Counted from the stretch's first letter, positions 23,279-30,632 are shown. The stretch: 35,499 bases of DNA from Acidimicrobiaceae bacterium (GCA_009844405.1 VYBO01000091.1:1-35499), one strand, 5' to 3'. The notes: generated by a model from the letters alone, not told the origin. Made by a program: numbers and translations.

Positions 23279-24366
23279 GCCAGAATCTCCTCGAGGGCGG
23301 CCAGGAGGCGGTCGTCCTCTTCAGGGGTGCCGACCGTCACCCTCAGGCAGCCGTCCAGCCTCGGCCACGACGAGCAGTTCCGCACCAGCACCGAGCGGTC
23401 GACCAGCTGCTGCCACACCTCGGCGGCGCCGCGGTGCCGGGGCCGCATGAGCACGAAGTTGGCACCGGAGGGCCATACGTCCACCGGCAGCCCGCCCAGC
23501 CGGTCCGACAGCCGGTTGCGCTCGGCCACGATGGCGTCCACCCGGGCCTGCATCTCGTCGACGTAGTCGAGGGCGACTAGGCCGACGGCCTGCTTGAGCG
23601 CGTCGAGGTGATACGGCAGGGCCACCTTCTCCAGTTCGGCCACCACCCACGCCGGGCCGATCAGGTACCCCAGGCGGGCCCCGGCCATGGCCCAGGTCTT
23701 GGAGTACGTGCGGGTCACCACGACCGGCGTCTCAGCGTCGACGAGCTCGAGCGCGCTGTGGGGGGAGAACTCGGCGTAGGCCTCGTCCACGCACAGCAGG
23801 CCCCCGGACGAGCCGACCGCGGCCAGCAGGGAGGCGACCGTGGCGCGCGGTGCCACCGTCCCGGAAGGGTTGTTGGGCGAGCACAGGAACGTCAACGCCG
23901 GTCGGACCGAGTCGATCAGTGTCGCGGCTGCAACAGGGTCGAGGGTGAAGTCGTCGTCCCGCTCCGCCTCGACGACGGCGGTGCCGGTCACCCGGGCCAG
24001 GTGCGAGTGCAGCGCGTAGGTGGGCTCGAACACCGCCGCGCCGCGCTCCGGGCCGCCGTAGGCGAGAAACAGGCACTGCAGCACCTCGTTGGAGCCGTTG
24101 GCCGCGAAGACCTGATCGGCGGTTACGCCGTGGCGGGCCGCGATCCGCGCCCTGAGCTCGGCAGCCTGACGGTCCGGATACCGGTTCCAGGCCACCGACC
24201 GGGCCGCGGCCGCCACCGCCTCGGTGAACGCTGGCGGGGGCGGCAGCGGGCTCTCGTTGGTGTTGAGGCGCACGGCCACGTCGAGCTGAGGCGAGTGGTA
24301 GCCGGCCAAAAGGGCGATGTCGTCGCGGGGCCGGACCGCGCCGGGCCCTGCTCCGACCGGACTCAT
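23275..24366 (-). CDS. hisC: Histidinol-phosphate aminotransferase
   Basis: 363 residues, a PLP-dependent class I/II aminotransferase making histidinol phosphate. RLNTNESPLPPP, NGSNEVLQCLFLAYGG, LCSPNNPSGTV, CVDEAYAEF and the PLP lysine in RTYSKTWAMAGARLGYLIG (about residue 220) are present, as is the Arg near the C-terminus in CLRVTVGTPEED. The start ATG 24366 overlaps the stop of a 17-codon mini-ORF (ATGA). Its place between hisD and hisB supports HisC over a related aromatic aminotransferase. Confidence 0.94.
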   Translation of the reverse strand: MSPVGAGPGAVRPRDDIALLAGYHSPQLDVAVRLNTNESPLPPPPAFTEAVAAAARSVAWNRYPDRQAAELRARIAARHGVTADQVFAANGSNEVLQCLFLAYGGPERGAAVFEPTYALHSHLARVTGTAVVEAERDDDFTLDPVAAATLIDSVRPALTFLCSPNNPSGTVAPRATVASLLAAVGSSGGLLCVDEAYAEFSPHSALELVDAETPVVVTRTYSKTWAMAGARLGYLIGPAWVVAELEKVALPYHLDALKQAVGLVALDYVDEMQARVDAIVAERNRLSDRLGGLPVDVWPSGANFVLMRPRHRGAAEVWQQLVDRSVLVRNCSSWPRLDGCLRVTVGTPEEDDRLLAALEEILA

Positions 24367-24416
24367 GGCGAGCCCTCCGCGACTGGCCTCGGCAATGCTG
24401 CCGGTGTCGGGGTCAT
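24363..24416 (-). CDS. Bridging mini-ORF between hisD and hisC (17 codons)
   Basis: ATG 24416 overlaps the hisD TGA (ATGA) and the frame ends in a TGA overlapping the hisC ATG (ATGA). The peptide MTPTPAALPRPVAEGSP aligns codon by codon with the HisD C-terminus (AASPESPAERSP); by eye about 35 of 51 bases match and 17 of the last 18. GGAGGG within it can serve as the hisC ribosome site. Coupled translation is an inference. Confidence 0.42.
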   Translation of the reverse strand: MTPTPAALPRPVAEGSP

Positions 24417-25738
24417 GGCGAGCGCTCCGCGGGCGACTCCGGCGATGCGGCGTCGGCGGGGGCGAGCCGCAGCCGCACCGACTCGGCGTGCGCGGTGAGC
24501 CCCTCGGCCTCGGCCAGCGCGATCACATGGGAGGCCAGGCGCTCCAGACCGGACCGGTCGGCGCTCACGACGTGCATGCTCCTGAGGAAGTCGCGCACTC
24601 CGAGCGCGCTGGCGAACCGGGCTGTTCCGTCGGTGGGCAGCACATGGTTGGGGCCGGCGGCATAGTCGCCGAGCGAGGCCGGCGCCCACGGCCCGCAGAA
24701 CACCGCTCCGGCATTGCGGACGAGGGGCACGAGAGCCTCGGGGTCACCGACCATGAGCTCCAGGTGCTCCGGGGCGATCTCGTTGACCACATCGAGGGCC
24801 TGCTCGACGCTGGAGCACACCACGCTGTAGCCGGAGTTGCTCAGGGTCGCCTCCATCTCGGCCCGACGGTCGGCTCGAGCCGCCAGCCGGACGACCTCGG
24901 CCTCCACCGCGCCGGCAGTCGCCTCGTCCCAGGTGACCAGCCAGGCGAGCCCGTCGGGCCCGTGCTCGGCCTGGAGGATCACGTCGGCCGCGGCGAAGGT
25001 CGCGTCAGCGCTTGCGTCGGCCACCACCACCACCTCCGATGGTCCCGCGAATGCCGCGGGCACCCCCACCACCCCGGCCACCTCGCGCTGGGCCAGGGCC
25101 ACGTAAACATTGCCCGGTCCCGCGATCACGTCGACAGCACCGATCGACTCGGTCCCGTAGGCCAGGGCGGCAATGGCCTGGGCCCCTCCCACCGGGTGGA
25201 TCTCGTCGATGCCCATCGCGGCGGCGGCGGCCAGCGTCACGTCGGCTATACGGCCGTCGGGGCCGGGCGGCACGCACACTGCGATCTCGTCCACGCCGGC
25301 CACCCTGGCCGGCACCGTGGTCATGATCAGCGTCGACGGGTAGGCCGCCCGCCCTCCGGGCACGTAGCACCCGGCCCGGCGCACCGGCAGATGGCGCTCG
25401 GTGACCGTGACGCCGCCTCTCTCGTGGAGCACATCGTCGAGCAGCTGGTGGCGGTGGTAGGCGTCCACGTTGGCCGCCGCGGCGGCCAGGGCTTCCCGCA
25501 CCGCCGCGGGCGTGCGGGCGGCCGCATCGGCGATCTCGTCGCGTGCAACCTTCAGGCTGGCCGGCGAGACGCCGTCGAAACGCTCGGTGAACTCGCGGAG
25601 GGCGTCGTCACCGCGCTCCCTCACTGCCGCGATGATGGCCCGCACCGCCTCCAACGGGCCGTCGGGCGCGGGCTCGGGACGGGGCAGGCGGGACGCGACG
25701 GGACCGTCGCCACTGCGCAGGTCGAGGCGGGTCAGCAC
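24413..25738 (-). CDS. hisD: Histidinol dehydrogenase
   Basis: 441 residues, NAD- and zinc-dependent enzyme oxidising histidinol to histidine in two steps. RRAGCYVPGGRAAYPSTLIMT, HPVGGAQAIAALAYGTESI, DVIAGPGNVYVALAQREV, FAGPSEVVVVAD, ILQAEHGPDGLAWL and the catalytic Glu-His in NEIAPEHLELMV are all present, followed by PWAPASLGDYAAGPNHVLPT. It starts with GTG 25738 and is first in the his operon. The usual C-terminal end is followed by a Pro/Ser/Ala-rich tail (PADAASPESPAERSP). Confidence 0.96.
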   Translation of the reverse strand: MLTRLDLRSGDGPVASRLPRPEPAPDGPLEAVRAIIAAVRERGDDALREFTERFDGVSPASLKVARDEIADAAARTPAAVREALAAAAANVDAYHRHQLLDDVLHERGGVTVTERHLPVRRAGCYVPGGRAAYPSTLIMTTVPARVAGVDEIAVCVPPGPDGRIADVTLAAAAAMGIDEIHPVGGAQAIAALAYGTESIGAVDVIAGPGNVYVALAQREVAGVVGVPAAFAGPSEVVVVADASADATFAAADVILQAEHGPDGLAWLVTWDEATAGAVEAEVVRLAARADRRAEMEATLSNSGYSVVCSSVEQALDVVNEIAPEHLELMVGDPEALVPLVRNAGAVFCGPWAPASLGDYAAGPNHVLPTDGTARFASALGVRDFLRSMHVVSADRSGLERLASHVIALAEAEGLTAHAESVRLRLAPADAASPESPAERSP

Positions 25739-25758
25739 CCCCTCAACGCTACCGGGGC

Positions 25759-25807
25759 GTTCTGTGAGCAGATTTGCCGCTGAGGGCGGCAGGATTGCAA
25801 ACAGAAC
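25759..25807. terminator. Nested inverted repeat between mazF-type gene and hisD
   Basis: GTTCTGT (25759-25765) pairs with ACAGAAC (25801-25807), and inside it TGCCGC (25775-25780) pairs with GCGGCA (25786-25791). It begins one base past the toxin TAG on the minus strand and ends about 20 bp before hisD. It could terminate the toxin-antitoxin transcript or act in the hisD leader. No long T-run and no His-rich leader peptide are seen. Confidence 0.5.
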
Positions 25808-26149
25808 CTAGGTGAGGATGGTGGCGAGGCGGGCGAGGACCTCCTCCACGACTGGTGCCGGGACGCTCTCGAGACGCCGACCCTTGCGAGCACCCAGGTC
25901 GAGGACGCGTGGCTGATCGCAACGGATCACTCCCGTGGTCCGGGTTCCCGCATCCTCCAGCGAGACCGCGAATCCCCGCCGGCGAGCGAAGCTCCCGCCG
26001 GTGGTGATCGGCAGCACCACAGGAGTCGCTGTCAGTTCGTTGAACGGCGCCGGCGATACCACCAGGACCAGGACCGGCCGGGTTCCACGCTGCTCGTGTC
26101 CGGCCGCCGGGTCGAGGTTGACGAGCCAGACCTCACCACGCTGCGTCAC
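25808..26149 (-). CDS. MazF-type toxin (mRNA interferase)
   Basis: About 113 residues with a clear MazF fold: VTQRGEVWLVNLDPAAGHEQRGTRPVLVLVVSPAPFN, then TATPVVLPITTG and GVIRCDQPRVLDLGARKGRR, and a C-terminal helix (VVEEVLARLATIL). The Arg-Pro-Val stretch and the DQPR motif are conserved among MazF ribonucleases. GTG 26149 overlaps the antitoxin stop by GTGA. It is closer to canonical MazF than the toxin at 3552-3863. Confidence 0.9.
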   Translation of the reverse strand: MTQRGEVWLVNLDPAAGHEQRGTRPVLVLVVSPAPFNELTATPVVLPITTGGSFARRRGFAVSLEDAGTRTTGVIRCDQPRVLDLGARKGRRLESVPAPVVEEVLARLATILT

Positions 26150-26403
26150 AGAAGTTCGGCTCCGAGGGGCATCCCCTCGATCCACTCCCGGTCGGCCTCG
26201 CCGTCAATGGCTGTCTCGTCGCACTGCGCGAGCAGTTCGTCGAGCGAGTAACGCGGGCGGGGCCGGGGCACGACGATCAGACGTCCGTCATCAATATCGA
26301 TGTCCACGCTCGCGCCGGAGCGAAGTTCCAGCAGGTCGAGAAGAACAGGCGGCAAAGCCAGCATGACCGAACCGCCTACCTTGCGGAGCTTCGCCCTATA
26401 CAC
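26146..26403 (-). CDS. AbrB/MazE-type antitoxin
   Basis: About 85 residues. The N-terminal swapped-hairpin domain is clear (AKLRKVGGSVMLALPPVLLDLLELRSGASVDIDIDDGRLIVVP), followed by an acidic tail (SLDELLAQCDETAIDGEADREW) that should bind the toxin. Two GTG codons are candidates: 26403, with GAGGTGG placed as a ribosome site, and 26409. I prefer 26403. It overlaps the toxin by GTGA and probably represses its own promoter at the palindrome just upstream. Confidence 0.88.
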   Translation of the reverse strand: MYRAKLRKVGGSVMLALPPVLLDLLELRSGASVDIDIDDGRLIVVPRPRPRYSLDELLAQCDETAIDGEADREWIEGMPLGAELL

Positions 26404-26430
26404 GTCCACCTCGCATTCTCAACCTTCCAG

Positions 26431-26447
26431 ATTATATCAGCATATAA
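26431..26447 (-). promoter_or_regulatory. Antitoxin promoter/operator palindrome
   Basis: TTATAT-CAGC-ATATAA (26432-26447) is a perfect six-base-arm palindrome. On the minus strand TATAAT (26436-26431) forms an ideal -10 box about 28 bp before the antitoxin start. Its AT content is very different from the surrounding DNA. An AbrB-type antitoxin dimer would fit the symmetry. Confidence 0.55.
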
Positions 26448-26491
26448 CGAATCAGCCGTGTGCGGTGTCGAGTTCTTCCCCCGGTAGCGGG

Positions 26492-27133
26492 TCAGACGGT
26501 GCTGGAGGGGCAGAAGTCGTTAAGGACGCAGTCCTCGCAGCGGGGTCGGCGGGCCACGCACACCCGGCGGCCGTGAAGGATCATCCGCAGGCTGAAGTCG
26601 CCCCGCTCGGCCGCAGGGATCATCGGGTTGAGTTCGAACTCGATCTTCACCGGATCGGTCTCGGAGGTCAGGTCGAGCAGGTTCGACAGCCTGGTGACGT
26701 GGGTATCGACGGGCAGGCCCGGCAGTCCGAGGGCCACGCTGCGGACCACGTTGGCCGTCTTGCGCCCCACACCGGGCAGCCGCACGAGGTCGCGCATGGC
26801 GCTGGGCACCTCGCCGCCGTAGTCGTCGACCAGTATCCGGGCCATTCCCACCAGGCTCTTGGACTTGTTTCGGAACAGCCCGACGGTGCTGACGTACGGC
26901 TGCACCTCCTCCGGCTCGACCTCAGCGAGCGCCTCGGCGTCCGGGAAGCGGGCGAAAAGGTCGGGCGTGAGCTTGTTGACGCCCACATCGGTGGCCTGCG
27001 CCGCCAGGATGGTGGCCACCAGCAACTCGAAGGCGCTGCCGTGGTCGAGTTCGCACACCGCGTCGGGGTACTCGGAGGCCAGGCGTTCATGGGTGCGGCC
27101 GGCGCGGCCTTTGGGTGTTCGGGGACGGGCCAT
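26492..27133 (-). CDS. nth: Endonuclease III
   Basis: 213 residues, a DNA glycosylase/AP lyase for oxidised pyrimidines. The helix-hairpin-helix LPGVGRKTANVV carries the catalytic lysine and PVDTHVTRLSNLL the catalytic aspartate. The four cysteines of the [4Fe-4S] cluster are in C-x6-C-x2-C-x5-C spacing (about 192, 199, 202, 208). ILAAQATDVGVNKLTPDLFARFP is also family-typical. It starts at ATG 27133, 32 bp from the divergent mshD start, so the two share a promoter region. Confidence 0.95.
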   Translation of the reverse strand: MARPRTPKGRAGRTHERLASEYPDAVCELDHGSAFELLVATILAAQATDVGVNKLTPDLFARFPDAEALAEVEPEEVQPYVSTVGLFRNKSKSLVGMARILVDDYGGEVPSAMRDLVRLPGVGRKTANVVRSVALGLPGLPVDTHVTRLSNLLDLTSETDPVKIEFELNPMIPAAERGDFSLRMILHGRRVCVARRPRCEDCVLNDFCPSSTV

Positions 27134-27165
27134 CCCCGGGAAGGTAGCGCAGTACCCTCGGCTCG

Positions 27166-27918
27166 GTGCGCTACGAGGTCAACCGGACCGCGACGCCGGG
27201 CGGCGAGGCACAGATCGTGGTGGTCGAGAGCCGGGCACCAGGCGACACGCAGGGCATCCTGGCCGAGGCGCTGGCGGAGCTGGACGACGACGCAGGAGCC
27301 CAGCTGTGGATCAGGGAGGTCGGGCCGGACGACGACGATGCCGCACAGCGCCACGGCTTCGTGCCCTACCGCGACCTGTGGCAGCTGCGCTGCCGGCTGC
27401 CGGCCGAGCCGTCGGGGCTGCCCACCAGGGCCGTCACGCTCGATGACCTCGACGAGTTCGTGGCGGTGAACAGCCGGGCCTTCCACTGGCATCCCGAGCA
27501 GGGCGGGCTTACCGCCGCCGACGTGCGGAGCCGGATGGCCGAGCCGTGGTTCGACGCCGACGGGTTCCGCCTGCACCACCGCGACGGCCGTCTGGCCGGA
27601 TTCTGCTGGACCAAGGTCCACGCCGACCACGACCCGCCCCTGGGTGAGATCTACGTGATCGCGGTGGACCCCGACTTCGCCGGCCGGGGGCTGGGCCGGC
27701 CCATGACCCTGGCCGGTCTCGAGTGGCTGTCGGGTCGGGGGTTGTCCGCCGGGATGCTCTACGTGGAGTCCGACAACCACCCGGCCAACGCCGTCTACCG
27801 CCGCATCGGCTTCGAGCACCATCACACCGACCGCGCCTATCGCCGCCCCCAGAGGCCGAGCGAGCAGGCGGGCGACTCCGCCGCATTCGGGCGAGGCCGT
27901 GGCCGGAGCGGCCCGTGA
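27166..27918 (+). CDS. mshD: Mycothiol synthase-like GNAT acetyltransferase, shortened N-terminal domain
   Basis: 250 residues. MshD acetylates Cys-GlcN-Ins, the last step of mycothiol synthesis. The C-terminal GNAT domain is close to MshD: VNSRAFHWHPEQGGLTAADV, EPWFDADGFRLHHRDGRLAGFCWTKVHADHDPPLGEIYVIAVDPDFAGRGLGRPMTLAGLEWL (acetyl-CoA loop), LYVESDNHPANAVYRRIGFEHH. The N-terminal domain is reduced to about 75 residues (AEALAELDDD...HGFVPYRDLWQLRCRLP); typical MshD has about 300 residues and two full domains. The start is GTG with no obvious ribosome site. The last 22 residues (from RPSEQAGDSAAFG) come from the 3'-end repeat. Confidence 0.85.
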   Translation: MRYEVNRTATPGGEAQIVVVESRAPGDTQGILAEALAELDDDAGAQLWIREVGPDDDDAAQRHGFVPYRDLWQLRCRLPAEPSGLPTRAVTLDDLDEFVAVNSRAFHWHPEQGGLTAADVRSRMAEPWFDADGFRLHHRDGRLAGFCWTKVHADHDPPLGEIYVIAVDPDFAGRGLGRPMTLAGLEWLSGRGLSAGMLYVESDNHPANAVYRRIGFEHHHTDRAYRRPQRPSEQAGDSAAFGRGRGRSGP

Positions 27919-27940
27919 GCGCAGCGAACAGGAGCGGGAG
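27851..27940 (+). repeat. Gene-3'-end repeat, copy inside the mshD tail
   Basis: Same family as 351-629. Read along mshD it starts AGAGGCCGAGCG and runs through GAGGCCGTGGCC, GCGGCCCGTGAGCG and CAGCGAACAGGAGCGGGAG. The mshD stop (27916-27918) lies inside it. Confidence 0.8.
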
Positions 27941-28017
27941 ACGCCCTGCCCCGACGCGACGGGCTTGCACCTGCCCGCGCATGTTCCAAGCCTGTGAACA
28001 GCCTGCATACTGGGGGC

Positions 28018-28413
28018 ATGGAGACTCGGGTCTGGGTCAACCCCCGGCAGCCCCAGACGCTGTACATCGCACAGCTGCTGATGTACTTCCAAGGGGGTTT
28101 CTCGCTGGTGTTCGAGATGATCGGCGCACGGGGTCTGGGCGTCTACACGCTGGTCTACACGCTGACGGTCGCGATAGGCAAGGTGATGGCCGCCTTCGGT
28201 ATCGCCAACGAGAGGCGGTGGGGCTACAAGCTCGGCGTGGTCGTGGCGGTGATGCCGGTCGCGCTGCTGTTGCTGCTGGCTGTGACCGACACCCCGCGCT
28301 GGCTGTGGGCCGACGCCATCGACCTGCTCTTCGACATCGCTCTGGTGGCCCTGCTGCTGCATCCGATGAGCCGCAACTGCCAGCGGTACTGGCCCAAGCG
28401 ACAGCCCGGATAG
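28018..28413 (+). CDS. Small four-helix membrane protein, unknown
   Basis: 131 residues, no family recognised. Hydrophobic segments lie at about residues 13-35 (LYIAQLLMYFQGGFSLVFEMIG), 39-60, 72-94 (LGVVVAVMPVALLLLLAV) and 98-121, with short polar loops and a basic C-terminus. ATG 28018 is preceded by GGGGG; an upstream ATG at 27994 would add eight residues. Its TAG is followed immediately by the GTG of the methyltransferase gene, so the two are co-transcribed. CATACT at 28005-28010 may be the -10 box, giving a very short leader. Confidence 0.7.
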   Translation: METRVWVNPRQPQTLYIAQLLMYFQGGFSLVFEMIGARGLGVYTLVYTLTVAIGKVMAAFGIANERRWGYKLGVVVAVMPVALLLLLAVTDTPRWLWADAIDLLFDIALVALLLHPMSRNCQRYWPKRQPG

Positions 28414-29106
28414 GTGAGCGGACTTCTGACCGGCGCAGCCAAGCGCCGGGCCGTGAGGGAGATGTTCGATGCCATCGCGCCCCGCTACGACCTGGTGAAC
28501 CGCATCATGACGCTGCGCCTCGACGTGGCCTGGCGGCGCCGGACGGTGCGGGAACTGGCGCTGCCTGCGGGATCGATGGTCGCCGACCTTGCCTGCGGCA
28601 CCGGCGACCTCTGCCGGGAGCTCGCCCGGCTCGGCCATCATCGGATCGGCTTCGACTTCTCGATGGGAATGCTGCGGGCCGCCCCCACAGGTGACGGCAC
28701 CGCTCCGCTGGTCAACGCCGACGTTCTGGAGCTGCCGGTTCCCAACGGCGCGCTCGACGGCGCGACCTGCGGCTTCGCCCTGCGCAACCTCACCTCGGTG
28801 GCGCCGCTGCTCGCCGAGCTGGCCCGGGCGCTGCGGCCCGGCGGGCGCATCGGCCTGCTGGAGGTGGACTCGCCCACCAATCCCGTCCTGCGTTGGGGAC
28901 ACGGCCTGTACTTCGGCCGGGTCGTGCCCCTGATCGGCGGGTTGCTCTCCGACCGCGATGCCTACCGGTACCTGCCCGACTCTGTCGCCTACCTGCCGGC
29001 TCCGGAGGAGATGCTCGCCGGGCTGCGGTCCGCCGGGTTCATCGATGTGCGCCGCCACCAGCTCAGCGCAGGCATCGCCCAGCTGATCACCGCCACCCGC
29101 GGCTGA
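28414..29106 (+). CDS. menG: Demethylmenaquinone methyltransferase (MenG/UbiE family)
   Basis: 230 residues, SAM-dependent methyltransferase for the last step of menaquinone synthesis. It starts VREMFDAIAPRYDLVNRIMTLRLDVAWRR, the diagnostic UbiE/MenG N-terminus. Motif I is VADLACGTGDL (about 50-60), then FDFSMGML, the post-I DVLELPVPNGALDGATCGFALRNL, and GRIGLLEVDSPTNPVLRWGH near the C-terminus with LPDSVAYLPAPEEM. GTG 28414 directly follows the previous stop. menA lies nearby on the other strand. A purely ubiquinone role is unlikely in an actinobacterium. Confidence 0.92.
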   Translation: MSGLLTGAAKRRAVREMFDAIAPRYDLVNRIMTLRLDVAWRRRTVRELALPAGSMVADLACGTGDLCRELARLGHHRIGFDFSMGMLRAAPTGDGTAPLVNADVLELPVPNGALDGATCGFALRNLTSVAPLLAELARALRPGGRIGLLEVDSPTNPVLRWGHGLYFGRVVPLIGGLLSDRDAYRYLPDSVAYLPAPEEMLAGLRSAGFIDVRRHQLSAGIAQLITATRG

Positions 29107-29143
29107 GAGATCGCTCAGGCCGGGGGCGGGGACGGCGTATTCT

Positions 29144-29232
29144 CCCGCTCTTGTTCGCTCCGCTCACGGGCCGCTCGGGCCACGGCCTCGTCCGTATGGC
29201 CGGATTCGTGCGCCTACCCGCTCGGCCTCTTG
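29144..29232 (-). repeat. Gene-3'-end repeat, copy at the ybaK-like stop
   Basis: Same family. Read along the ybaK-like gene it starts AAGAGGCCGAGCGGG, includes that gene's TAG, and runs through GAGGCCGTGGCCCGAGCGGCC and GAGCGAACAAGAGCGGGAG. It sits between two convergent genes but in the orientation of the ybaK-like one. Confidence 0.8.
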
Positions 29233-29702
29233 GCCAGGTCGTCGACGACCTCGGCTCCCTCGACGGCCAGCAGCGAGGCGGGCGGGCAGCGGATCTTGCA
29301 GTCCCGCGAGCCGCCGCCCACGATCACCTGGTCGCACTCCATGACCCGGGCGTCGATCCACACCGGCAGTCCGGCTGGCAGCCCGAACGGGGTCACCCCG
29401 CCGATCATCATGCCGGTTCGCTCGACCGTGGCGTCCGCGTCGGCGAAGGAGGCCTTGCGGGCGCCGAGCCGCCGGCGCACCACCCCGTTCACGTCCAGCC
29501 TCGTGGAGGCCAGGACCACGCAGCACGCCATCGGCCGGTCCCCGGACTTCCCGATCACGCAGATGGCGTTGGCCGAGGCGTCCATCGGGTACCCGTAGCG
29601 CTCGCAGAACCGGGCGGTGTCGGCGAAGTCGGGATCGCACTCCACCACCTCGTACGGAACACCCAACGCCTCGAGATGGGCCAGTACGGCTTCACGGCTC
29701 AT
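29214..29702 (-). CDS. YbaK/EbsC-family aminoacyl-tRNA deacylase
   Basis: 162 residues of the YbaK/ProX editing family, which hydrolyse mischarged tRNA (for example Cys- or Ala-tRNA(Pro)). The core runs MSREAVLAHLEALGVPYEVVEC, AICVIGKSGDRPMACCVVLASTRLDVNGVVRRRLGARKASFA, GMMIGGVTPFGLPAGLPVWID and ends with QVIVGGGSRDCKIRCPP. The GGVTPFG loop is characteristic. The specificity (YbaK, ProXp-ala or other) cannot be told. The final KRPSG and TAG come from the repeat. It lies 13 bp after menA. Confidence 0.9.
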   Translation of the reverse strand: MSREAVLAHLEALGVPYEVVECDPDFADTARFCERYGYPMDASANAICVIGKSGDRPMACCVVLASTRLDVNGVVRRRLGARKASFADADATVERTGMMIGGVTPFGLPAGLPVWIDARVMECDQVIVGGGSRDCKIRCPPASLLAVEGAEVVDDLAKRPSG

Positions 29703-29715
29703 GGCACACAGTCTG

Positions 29716-30594
29716 CTATCCGGTTAGGGCGATGCCTACCGCCATGGCCAGGCCCGACACGAGCTGGGTCCGGGCGGTGGCACCCAGCACCGGGATCAGG
29801 TTGGGGCCCGACACTCCTCGCAGCACGGTGCGCACCGCGCCCACCGCGAACGGAGCCCCCACCACCGCGGCCGCCGCGGCCCGCCCCGTGAACGACGCGG
29901 CCAGGGCCGCCGCGTACGACGCCTCCAGCACGGCCAGGTAGGCGAGGCGGGTGCGGCGGTCCCCCAGTCGAACGGCCAGCGTTCGCTTGCCCGCGGCGGC
30001 GTCGCCGGCGATGTCGCGCAGGTTGTTGGCCATCAGCAGCGCCACGGCCCACAGCCCGACCGGCACGCCCACAAGCACCGCGAGCCAGTCCAGCCGTTCC
30101 AGCAGCACGTAGGCGGTGCCCGCGGTGGCCACCAGGCCGAAGAACACGAACACGAACACCTCGCCCAGGCCCAGATAGCCGTACGGCTTGGGCCCGCCCG
30201 TGTAGGCCCATCCCGCGGCCAGGCACACCGCTCCCGCCACCAGCAGGCCCCAGCCCGCAACCGCGGCCAGCACCGCGCCGGCCGCGGCGGCCACCGCCAG
30301 AGCGGAGAACGCGGCCCACTTGACCCGGCGGGCCTCGACCAGCCCGGAGCCCACCAGCCGGCGGGGACCGATCCGGGTGGAGTCGTCGGTGCCCCGGACA
30401 CCGTCGGAGTAGTCGTTGGCGAAGTTGACCCCCACCTGCAGAGCCATGGCCACCAGCAGCGCGACACCGGCCCGCCACCACGCGGTGCGCGCACCCTCCC
30501 CCACCGCCACTGCCGTTCCGGTGGCCACGGGGACCAGCGCCGCGCTCAGCGTGCGGGGACGGGCCCCGGCCACCCAGAACCGGATACCTGACAT
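29716..30594 (-). CDS. menA: 1,4-dihydroxy-2-naphthoate polyprenyltransferase
   Basis: 292 residues, UbiA-family membrane prenyltransferase that attaches the isoprenoid tail in menaquinone synthesis. The first Asp-rich motif is NFANDYSDGVRGTDDSTRIGPRRLVGSG (about 58-85), the second NNLRDIAGDAAAGKRTLAVRLGDRRTR (about 188). About eight hydrophobic helices rich in Ala and Val separate them. NFANDYSDGVRGTD and the Arg-Leu-Val stretch are typical of MenA rather than UbiA. It starts at ATG 30594, 38 bp after the response regulator. Confidence 0.94.
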   Translation of the reverse strand: MSGIRFWVAGARPRTLSAALVPVATGTAVAVGEGARTAWWRAGVALLVAMALQVGVNFANDYSDGVRGTDDSTRIGPRRLVGSGLVEARRVKWAAFSALAVAAAAGAVLAAVAGWGLLVAGAVCLAAGWAYTGGPKPYGYLGLGEVFVFVFFGLVATAGTAYVLLERLDWLAVLVGVPVGLWAVALLMANNLRDIAGDAAAGKRTLAVRLGDRRTRLAYLAVLEASYAAALAASFTGRAAAAAVVGAPFAVGAVRTVLRGVSGPNLIPVLGATARTQLVSGLAMAVGIALTG

Positions 30595-30632
30595 CTTGCC
30601 GGTCTATGCCTCTGCGACGCGTCGGCAGGAGT

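Noticed and set aside
26668-29058. 796-codon minus-strand frame across nth, mshD, the membrane protein and menG
   Set aside because: It crosses several well-supported genes and an intergenic repeat and has only low-complexity content.
29107-29213. tRNA or small RNA gene in the menG/ybaK gap
   Set aside because: The sequence is a copy of the 3'-end repeat; no cloverleaf or T-loop (GGTTCGA) was found.
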